Source of the DNA: Canna indica
Lineage: Eukaryota; Streptophyta; Magnoliopsida; Zingiberales; Cannaceae
Assembly: GCA_034359265.1 (NCBI GenBank)
Contig: CP136895.1
Location: 51,726,001-51,790,000, forward strand
Length of the DNA stretch: 64,000 bases
Reading direction: 5' to 3'
Below the pieces are notes generated by a model. That model ran no database searches and had not been told where the DNA came from. It saw only the letters and a list, made by a program, of their open reading frames with translations. This document shows, piece after piece, positions 56,019 to 64,000 of this stretch (position 1 is its first letter; the number at the start of each line of letters is the position of its first letter). The translations under genes were made by a program, and so were the position numbers.

Positions 56019-57382
56019 TTCAGTTGTAGATTCGAGCAAGACGATGTTGCTTGCAGCATTACTGCTATTATCAAGATGTTCTTTTAAGATCCATGATGTT
56101 CATGGACCCACGTGTTAGAGCATTCTCGAGATTTTTTATGGTTTGAGTTCGAGGTGCATAGTTTATTAATTTATTAGTTAATTGTAAATATTAATATTTA
56201 AAATGATTGTATTGCATAACTTCTTTTTGTTGTAGTCCTCATACACTTGGGATCCTTCCATTCAGGTTCAGGTGGATGATGCTTGGGAATTTTAGTGTAA
56301 GAGGCTTTTCAAGGATATCCTCCATCGGGTGCGCGATGAGGCGCAAACTAGTATAGACGGTAACAGAGATACAACTATGGATGCGCTCGGGGGACACATG
56401 ACAATCTGGATATCGATCGACGTATGGGATCGACTATGCAACATTTAGGCATTAGAGGGGTGGCAGGGTGCCTCCCGGACGGCGCACTAGAACCGGATGA
56501 CGCTAGTCGAGGTATCCGTTGCCTGACATACTAGAGATTCCATCCCATTCACCAGCCATGAGCGTCAATTGATAAATAATTTAATAATTATTTTGATTAT
56601 TTATTATTTTTATATAAAAAAACTAATTATATTTATTTTATTACAGGAGACGCGAGACGAGCAGGGGATGCTCATCCCAGCTGATCCTTTGAGGGTCTTC
56701 GAGGAGACGCATAGATATTAGCATGGTTCTCGTCGGGGTGAGTTCATCAGGAGGAGGTTGGAGACAATACTCGTAAGTTAATATTTTATTAAGTTGGTAT
56801 TTAAATTATTTTATCTACTTCTAATTAAGTAAATTAATCAACTTAATTTTCTTTAAAGGCCACGTATAGTGAGTTGGTGACTCAGTGGGGAGATGATCTT
56901 GCGCAGGATAAGCTTGAAGCTGACGCATGGATGCAGGTGGCAAGTGTTGACCACGATCGTGCATATGACATTCGCACAACGACCAACACAAGGGAGTTGC
57001 TGCAATCACATGGTACGGGGTTGTCTGCCTTCACCTCCTCCGTTGCTAGTCCATCAACATCACGCGCATATTAGGACCAATTAACAGCCCACAAGTCAGC
57101 TCAAGCACGCATCAACACCAACATGGCTGCTATGAGGGATACTGTGACGTAGATGGCCTAGTATATGGCGCGATGGCCCACTATATCGCGCAAATAGCTT
57201 CATACATACCTAGTGCTCCGGCCCCTCTGCCTCCCCCGTCATTCGGCATGACGACATCAGTATCATCAGATCCATCATCATCGTCGACGCCGACTGATGC
57301 TCTCCCCATGCAGCCCCTCTCCTCGTCACCTCCCTCGACGTTGCCTGATCATTTATGTATTTGTTTGATGTACTTGATATGA
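56019..57382 (+). pseudogene. CACTA (En/Spm) plant transposase-like gene, decayed
   Basis: Spliced reading recovers the plant En/Spm (Ptta) accessory protein family. Exon 1 has DDVACSITAIIKMFF, DPWCSW and FLWFEFE. An intron (56154-56235, GT...AG) leads to SYTWDPSIQVQVDDAWEF, VWDRLCNI and SRTAH. A second intron ends at 56646, with its donor GT lost. Then LRVFEETHRY and GEFIRRRLETILATYSELV. A third intron (56773-56858, GTAAGT...AAG) precedes WGDDLAQDKLEADAWMQV and a Pro/Ser-rich tail ending at 57382. At least five in-frame stops kill it. The protein would bind subterminal repeats during transposition. Confidence 0.7.
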
Positions 57383-57519
57383 TGTAAATATTACATTTTG
57401 ATATCTATTATATTTTGATGATTCATATTACAATTTGATGTCTCTTTTTTCATACATTTTAATTCAATATACTTGTAAACAATAATTTGTGTTATTAAAT
57501 AAAAAAATAAAAAAAGTAG

Positions 57520-57804
57520 ACTTTTGCGACGTCACTGCGATCGTGAAACCATCGTGGAAGGTGAATCGACCTGGTCGCGTATAGCTGTCGCAAACGATAA
57601 GGTGACAGTACAGCGATGAACACTTGTTCATCGCAGTTGGTCCATGATTGATTCTGCGACGTTTGCTGGCTGTCGCTGTGTCGATGGCAATCTTTATTAT
57701 TTACGATAGCCAGAGTCGCAGTCGCAGGTTAGCTACGACCACTACTTCTGTGACGGATCATTGTGACTGCTACTTGCCGTCGCAGAAGACGATATTTTTG
57801 GTAG
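57520..57804 (+). mobile_element. CACTA 3' subterminal repeats and end
   Basis: Many short motifs of the CTGCGACG/CGTCGCAG type (and GTCGCA, GCGATG variants) crowd the segment in both orientations, as in CACTA subterminal regions that bind transposase. It ends TATTTTTGGTAG at 57804, in reverse CTACCAAAAATA, close to the CACTACCAAAAAT terminus of this superfamily; the outer CACTA bases are altered. Confidence 0.7.
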
Positions 57805-57810
57805 CATTTT

Positions 57811-58038
57811 CGTAGAAGTTCTAACGGTAAATCAAAAAGCTATTGGGATTGTAAAATCTGTTCGAGAATGAAAAGGAAGAGTAGCATAGTTGTCTTAACT
57901 ACTTGTCATCGGAATGTGCTCCACGGCAACGATAATGTCGAAGCCATGTGGAAGCTAATTAAAATGGAAGAGGAGGAAGCATTGCAGTTTTCGCTTCAGA
58001 GGTCATTGGATTCATATTTGTGCTTAATTAGTTTATAA
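57811..58038 (+). pseudogene. Orphan open frame, unrecognised
   Basis: About 75 codons run open right after the CACTA end: SKSYWDCKICSRMKRKSS, then TCHRNVLHGNDNVEAMWKLI and EEEEALQFSLQRS to a stop at 58038. A CxxC pair and an acidic stretch are present, but no family is recognised. An AG just upstream (TTTCGTAG) could be a splice acceptor, so it may be the last exon of a disrupted host gene. Confidence 0.35.
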
Positions 58039-58284
58039 TCATGTCTCTATATATGAAGTTAGTTTGGCTTTAATTATAGAAATTAGGAAATGTCAGAGTT
58101 ATAAATATTTTTTTCCATATAAACATTGATATGCTTGAAACTAAGATACGAGATCATTTATATGGTCATTGTATTAATTACATGACAATATTCTAGTAGT
58201 CCAAGTGATCGCTCATTGTTTTTATGCATCCATGGGTAAAAATGCTTAAAATGGTATGGCTAAGCCTTATGGTACTATTTCCCC

Positions 58285-58445
58285 CTAGGTGCAAGTCTGG
58301 TGTGAGTGGACTCACACCCTATTTTGTGTCTTTCTCTTTCTATCTTTTCATTAAATGAAGAGAGATAAAGTTAGAGAAAGAAATACATAGGTTGGGTGCG
58401 AGTGCATTGGACTCGCACCCAGCATAGAAACCACCTCTATTGGTT
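58285..58445 (+). repeat. Hairpin-rich dispersed repeat, copy 3 (partial)
   Basis: One and a half units: GGTGTGAGTGGACTCACACC, TTTTCATTAAATGAAGAG and GGTGCGAGTGCATTGGACTCGCACCC, as in the block at 16310-17043 and in the same orientation. The AT-rich lead is absent. Confidence 0.75.
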
Positions 58446-58553
58446 TATTGGGCGATGCTTTGATCTAGAGAAAAGCATGCGACATCAAATTAATTAATGT
58501 CGTCCAAATTCACTGCATGTAAAATTTAAGTATCAATTCACTGCACATTTATT

Positions 58554-59249
58554 ATGTGTGCAATGAAGGGCGACAACTTTTCGCCCTCTGGGGTGAAATT
58601 TCTCGCCGACTCTCGCCGACCGCTGTCGGACCCTCCCGATGATCCCATGATGCTTCTCTCGTCCCCTCCTTCCCCTCCTAACTCGGTAGTGCTGGTCTAT
58701 GCCCCTCTTCCATCTCCGTCCGTGGAGAAAGGTGCTTCATCTAGAAATCCTAATCCCGACTCATCGCCGATGGATAGATTTGGTATATCTCCTTCACCCC
58801 TTGCTTTTAATACTATGCCTAAGTCTGATTTGGACTCAGATTTCTCCGTTATTTCTAGTAAATCTTGAAACCCTAATTTTGATTTTTCACTAATGGATGT
58901 TTCTGGCCTGAATTCTTCAATTCCCACTGCTAATATTTTGTTTGTGTCTCGCATGGTTTCGAAATTCTTGGCTTTTTCTGTTAAAAATTGTAACCTTAAT
59001 TCTGAGATTTCTCCGAACGTTGCTTCTGGTTTGATGTCTATGTCTCCTTCTGTTAACAAACATATTTTGCCCCCTCTTTCTTGCGATTTCACGAATTCTT
59101 CAGCTCCAAAGGGAAACGCTAATTCTATTTCTATTAAAGGGAATGGGAATGCTTCTTCTACTAGGCCCAATTTTCCTTCTAATAGTAGTAAAGGGCTTCC
59201 GAAGTCTTCTATGCATGATAAAAAAAATTATTTTTACCAAAAGCTCTAA
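58554..59249 (+). pseudogene. ORF1-like frame, copy 2, with one stop
   Basis: One frame from ATG at 58554 to 59249 is broken only by a TGA at 58866. Composition is Ser/Pro/Asn-rich (SPPSPPNSVVLVYAP, SSRNPNPDSSPMDRFG, SSTRPNFPSNSSKGLP). The end is shared with 22812-22965 and then a copia LTR starts at 59332. It looks like the N-terminal part of a LINE ORF1 or gag-like protein; no zinc knuckle or DUF4283 core is reached before the interruption. Confidence 0.4.
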
Positions 59250-59331
59250 ACACGGATGTGAACCGTAAACCTAATTCCAATATGCAAGGTGATAGTTCTT
59301 CTATTTTTCATAAAGCTTTTACTGTGAATGT

Positions 59332-59485
59332 TGACAATATATGTGTCTCTAAGGGAACTCCTGTTACGGACAGTCGAATAGGAAGTTGCAACTACTATTA
59401 CTGCTACTAATAGCAAAGTAAGAGCCAAAATAAGAGAATACACGCAAACACAAGATGTTTGTTTACGTAGTTCTGTGACAAACCA
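59332..59485 (-). mobile_element. Short copia LTR (3'), copy 2
   Basis: 154 bp closely matches 22966-23122, with the same left flank (GTGAATGT or ATGAATGT) and the same join to integrase sequence on the right. Confidence 0.75.
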
Positions 59486-60235
59486 TCAATACTTTCAGGA
59501 ATTCTGCCCAAGTAAAATGTGAGAAATCATCTACACATACAAGGACATATTTTTTACTACCAATACTTTCAACCTGCATGGGACCTACCAGATCCAAGTG
59601 AAGAAGTTCAAGAAGTTTAGAGGTTATACCAGTTATAACTGCTGATGAGACTGCCTAGTCTATTTTCCCTTTTCACAAGCACAACAAACAGCTTCAGGTT
59701 CTCCTGAAAGTTTAGGAATATCCTTGACAACTTCAACATTTACAAGCTTCTTTAGATCTCTGTAATTCAGATGACCTAACCGTCGATGACACATATTAAT
59801 GTCAAAAGAGACAGTTGAAAGTCAAGTAGAATAATAGACAATTTTGTAGCAGTTGTCTCTAGATCTATTTCCTTCAAGGATACAATCACCATTTTTATTA
59901 AGAACTTTGCAACTATTTTTGGTAAATTGAATATTTAAATTTTGATCACACAATTGGCTTATACTCACAAGATTAGACTTGAGACTTTTGACAAGCATGG
60001 CATTTTCCAGATTTGGAATTTTTGGAATATTTAGAGATCCAACTCCTATGACATTTCCTTGTCCTCCATTTCCAAAAGTGACAATTGCACCTCCATGTTC
60101 CTGACTATCTCTAAGATTTTCACGGCTTCTTGTCTTGTGCTTAGAACAACCACTATCGAAATACCAAGATCCAAGAGAATAAAAAGTTTTTGACATAAAA
60201 ATACCATCATCTTGATATTTGTTAACCTAAACTCA
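59486..60235 (-). pseudogene. Copia protease to integrase remnant, copy 2
   Basis: The frame 59822-60196 has the protease core LGSWYFDSGCSKHKT with an intact DSG, then VTFGNGGQGNVIGVGSLN and the spacer LVSISQLCDQNLNIQF. 59486-59821 covers the zinc-binding and first integrase part with stops (in reverse, the HLDLVGPMQ and FTW neighbourhood). It joins the LTR at the same residue as copy 1. It is cut off at about 60235, where the non-autonomous element starts, so gag and the 5' LTR are gone. Confidence 0.78.
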
Positions 60236-61743
60236 ATTGCAATCTCATCCTTCCATCTACTATGATGCAATCATAGCCTTCAATCTAAACAGATGCAATC
60301 ACAGCCCTGCATCTAAACAGATGCAATTACAACCCTCTATCTACATAATGCAATCACAGCCTTACATCTATCAAGATGCAATCTCAGCCTTCCATATAAT
60401 ATGATGCAATCACAGCCTTCCATCTAAACATATGCAATCACAGTCCTCCATCTAAACAGATGCAATCACAACCCTCTATCTACATGATGCAATCACAGCC
60501 TAACATATATCAAGATGCAATCTCAACCTTCTATCTAATATGATGCAATCACAGTCTTTTATCTAAACAAATGCAATCGCAGTCCTCCATCTAAACAGAT
60601 GCAATCTAAGTCTTACATCTAACCTGATGCAATCTCAACCCTCCATCAACACAGGATCAAATCCCTGCCCTTCATCTCAATCAATTCAATCCAGCCCTTC
60701 ATCTCACCCAAATCAATCTCAGCCCTCCATTTACATCACCCCCATCTAGGTTTCATCTACTCATCTTCCTCCTCCCCTCCACATTATCCCGCCGCAGCTG
60801 CCCCTTCCCCAGCCGCCGCCGCCGCTCATCGCTGGGGATCTGGCCAAACGGGGTCCCCTGCCGTTCGACGATGGCTAGCTGCCTACTGGCGCTCAGCGGC
60901 GGCCGCAAAGATTGCGGGCCGCCTAGCCTAGCCGTGGGCCCCGCCCAGCGGTGCCAACTTGGGCAGGCCACGGCCCGGTCGGCGGCGCTGTGGTCGGCCT
61001 AGCGAGGCCGCGACATGTCCAGGCTGCGGCTTGACCCAACAACGCCTGGCAGCGGCCGCCCTTGGCGGCGGCTGCACAAGGCCAAGAGTTTTTTTAAAAT
61101 TCTTTTAATTTTTATTTATTTTTTTTATAAATCAACAAAAGGAAGAATGCCGATTTTGTTTCTGACTCAATACGAGAAAAATGCATCAAAAATCAACGAA
61201 AAATATCGAGACATGGGGACAACGACATGAATCAAGATTTGGGGAAAAGAAAGCCTAAATCCACTCACCGGATGGAGATAAAACGGAAGAAAAAGATGCG
61301 CAGGATCTTCCCCCAATCGACACCGATGAACTCGCGAAAATTCGACTCTGGCGGCTCCTCCTCCTCGGCGGAGCCCTCTCTTTCCTCTTTCCTTTGCCCC
61401 AAGTGGCATGCGGCTAAAACCCCTGGCCTCACACCCAAGGGTCTAATTTATAGACACTGGTTGGGTTTGATTGTAGCCCATAACTATCTGACTTAAACAA
61501 CCCATGACTCACACGTTCTAACTCCGATTTGCGATCTGATTGCACCGTTAAATTTGCCTCGAGACCCTCTTTCATCTTGGCATGCTAAATCACAGAGATA
61601 AGGAAAATAAAATTTATCTTAATTTTCTACATTAAATACTTACCCGGATATAATCCCGAAGCTTCCCGCCAATCCACACTAACTAGGGCCAACGACCCCC
61701 CGCTCAAGAATAAAATATTATTATTAAAATTTTGGGTATTACA
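60236..61743 (-). mobile_element. 3' LTR of the second non-autonomous element, truncated
   Basis: It is the reverse complement of the first half of LTR B: it ends GGGTATTACA at 61743 beside the polypurine tract, has the GC-rich leader-like block (about 60770-61450) and the 33-bp array, and stops inside that array at about 60236 against copia sequence. The donor-like GTGAGTGG is at 61263-61268 in reverse. Confidence 0.8.
60245..60665 (-). repeat. 33-36 bp minisatellite in the inverted LTR
   Basis: Units read GATGCAATCACAGCC-TCCATCTAAACA on +, the reverse of the array at 5385-5815, with about twelve degenerate copies. Confidence 0.8.
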
Positions 61744-63025
61744 ATTCCCTCCTACTTAAAGAAAATTCGTCCTCAAATTTTGAGATGAAAGAAAGAAGTT
61801 CACATCGGTATCAAAAAGGTACAGGTACAATACTTCTCTCTCATATCCTGCTCGACCTCCTAACCACACCTAATTTTTCTATGATTAAATTAAAACCAAT
61901 AATCGAATTTATCAATAATAACTCAATGCTTAAATAAGAATCAAATCAATTAAACCTTTAGCCTAACAATTAGTATTAAAAATCAATTATCAACACAAAT
62001 GATCAAATCTACTTCATTTGGTTTTTTATATTCCTTTAATTAAAATCTGCCGGCAAACATTTGCAACATCAACCATTTAATAATATTCTAAAATAAATTA
62101 ATTGCTAAACCTCACCTATAAGGTGTAAAACTCATGCACAACCACCTAGGAGCAATAGGTAATCATAATCCCTAAATCCAATAGGTGAATATCTTACGTT
62201 TGAGGCCATAACTCCAATGGGTAATATCTCATTTCAAATCTGTCGAGTCACAATCTCAACTAGGCATTCTCATGGACATCAATGATTATCTTTCCTATGC
62301 AGTGCCAAAATATATGACATTGCAGTGAATCGTCATCCACAACGAGTACTTGTATTTTATTTATATGTATATTATTATTTGTTTTTTAACTTAGACCTTC
62401 CAATGTCTAACATCCTTTTACCATGCTATATTCGATCATAATGAATATTGAACATCAGATTTAATTTAATTCTATTTCAAGATAAGCTAAACATGTTATA
62501 TTACCTACCATATATTTCCTACAAAGGTAGAGATGCTTGTCTAACTTTCCCATATATGCATTTATCCTACCAAATTTCCAACTCTTTCTATACCCTCCAC
62601 CAAGTGGCCTTCCCTTTCCTTTAACCAATTTTAACCAATTTTAACCAAGGAGAACCATGCATTAATTTAAGATAACAAAAATATCTGTTCAAGCCTTCCC
62701 CTTATATGGGTCGACCAAACAAGAGAAGGTTTTTCCAATGAAATTAAATCCCTAAACCACTCTTACCACATTGCCAATTAACCATAAAAAAACATACAAT
62801 AAATAAAAAAAACATCATTATGTGTCTCCATTTCTAGAAGTAAGAACTCAATAACCACACAATTAATCATATAAGAAATCAATTTAAACCAAAATTACGT
62901 ACCGCCGCTGGTGCGCAGGTTCAGCTGTCGATCTCATGACTAGGACGTACCATATGTGAACACGCTAGTAATGCCCCCATACGATACCTACCATCTTATT
63001 GTCGTACCCGCTCTGATACCAACTT
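61744..63025 (-). mobile_element. Non-coding internal domain, second copy
   Basis: 1,282 bp between polypurine tract (61744-61757 in reverse) and PBS (63008-63023). It matches 3120-4381 in reverse over its length and has no frame of note. The PBS reads TTGGTATCAGAGCGGGTAC in reverse. Confidence 0.75.
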
Positions 63026-64000
63026 TGTCACACCCCAAATCCGATATGAACGGCCAAGCTACGCCACGTACCTCGAAGCCTAACCCTAAAACAACTATAC
63101 ATAAACAAGTAATGAATCCAAACATTTTATGATATTTAAAACTTAAAGGAAAACATCAAATCCTAAAAGAAACCCAACCACTAATTTTTTTTTAAAAGGT
63201 TCAATTTATTTTCAAAACTTTTAAGTCCTAACAAGGACACCCTAAACTAAGGAAAATGCAGAAACAAAATAACCGAGTCTACATTGCTCAACAAAAATAG
63301 AAACGACTGGACTCACACGGTATCCTCCTCGATCACGACATGTCACGAGACCCGCTGCCCTGCCGCCACTAGCCGCGCTACCATACCCCAGTACCTCTCT
63401 GATCTAACTTAAATGCTGCAAAACAACAGTAATGAGGGGTAAGTCCAACTAGGACTTAGTGAGCAGATTAGTCCTCAATCCACCACATCAATCATCATGT
63501 ATAAACAACAAATAGCAAATATACAATATAAGCAAGAACGATAGGAATAATCAGCAATAATCATCATTTACATGAGATATAAATATAACCAAGCATAACC
63601 ATCCACCCATATAAATAATAATCATAATGATCCTATCCAATAATCCAACAAGATATAACATTCATCAAGTGTAACCATCCATAAGTATAAATGACAACTG
63701 AAATGCACATATCCAACATCTTAATGAATATAAACATCAGGTAATTAACCAACCATCCAATCAAGCCACCCGGGTCGGTCGTCAGTGCGGCGGTGCTGAC
63801 GAGCTTCTCGGTCCAATAATCCAGAGAACAATCGGTCTATGAATCGGGCGCTGATCACCTCTATCTCAGCGTATTTCCCGCTCACGCCACCCGAGTCGGT
63901 CGTCTGTGTGGCGGCTGACGAGCTTCCCGATCCAGAATCACAAATATGTCCAGGCATTTATATAATAACTAGTAATTTACAATAAATAAATATAACATTC
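63026..64000 (-). mobile_element. 5' LTR of the second non-autonomous element, partial
   Basis: It starts TGTCACACCCCAAATCC and follows the ends of LTRs A and B in reverse (for example the CGTGACATGTC and CACTAAGTCC-type blocks at about 63340 and 63450). It runs off the window. Around 63765-63930 two units sharing GGTCGGTCGTC-GTG-GGCGG and TGACGAGCTTC replace the tandem array seen in LTRs A and B, so it is a divergent subfamily member. A short frame at 63745-63957 lies in this repeat and is not gene-like. Confidence 0.75.

Noticed and set aside
57173..57382. Independent Pro/Ser-rich small protein gene
   Set aside because: It continues the frame and composition of the CACTA accessory protein tail and is better read as its last exon.
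63745..63957. Short minus-strand gene near the window end
   Set aside because: It lies across two tandem units in the LTR, and repeat structure explains the open frame.

Overview
The window is a gene-poor, repeat-packed piece of a flowering-plant nuclear genome. Long AT-rich stretches, plant LTR retrotransposons of several lineages (Tekay chromovirus, Tat-like Ty3, SIRE-like and short-LTR Ty1/copia), an RNase H-bearing L1-type LINE, a CACTA transposon, Tourist-like MITEs and a Mutator-like element carrying plant gene pieces all point this way. I cannot name the species. No complete, ordinary single-copy host gene is evident. The best host-derived coding sequences are a lipid-transfer-protein gene inside a transposon and a tRNA-Pro gene.

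Layout. 1-1405: end of a Tekay-like LTR that cuts into the next element. 1406-13693: a non-autonomous LTR element on + (LTRs about 3.1 kb, non-coding interior 1.26 kb). Its right LTR is split by an apparently full-length LINE (5917-12121, minus strand, 9-bp target duplication). 13694-15976: LTR of a third Ty3-type family. 16310-17043: hairpin-rich repeat. 17044-21875: internally deleted Tekay element, minus, with gag only. 21887-22811: solo-like copia LTR. 22812-25222: ORF1-like fragment interrupted by a short-LTR copia element that lacks RT. 25266-41321: two direct 1.49-kb SIRE-like LTRs enclosing a gag gene and an AT-rich stretch; nested between them is a Tekay element with nearly all of pol (26758-35488). 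41322-44337: unassigned LTR-like sequence. 44338-46399: Pack-MULE-like element. 46400-50150: decayed Tat-like Ty3 gag-pol, minus. 50150-54520: AT-rich DNA with two MITEs, the second hairpin-repeat copy, a LINE tail and tRNA-Pro. 54530-55850: Tat-like LTR. 56019-57804: CACTA transposase pseudogene and 3' end. 57810-59249: orphan reading frames and a third hairpin-repeat piece. 59332-60235: second short-LTR copia copy. 60236-64000: second copy of the non-autonomous LTR element, in opposite orientation to the first.

The strongest candidate for something new is the 2.1-kb element at 44338-46399. Terminal inverted repeats of about 220 bp flank an AT-hook (AHL) gene start, an intact eight-cysteine lipid-transfer-protein gene on the other strand, a second inverted AHL piece fused in frame to that gene, and a possible kinase fragment. 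Next are the non-autonomous LTR family whose two copies frame the window, the hairpin-rich dispersed repeat, and a splice-donor-like motif found at the same place in several unrelated LTR families. All family assignments come from reading motifs; no database search was run.
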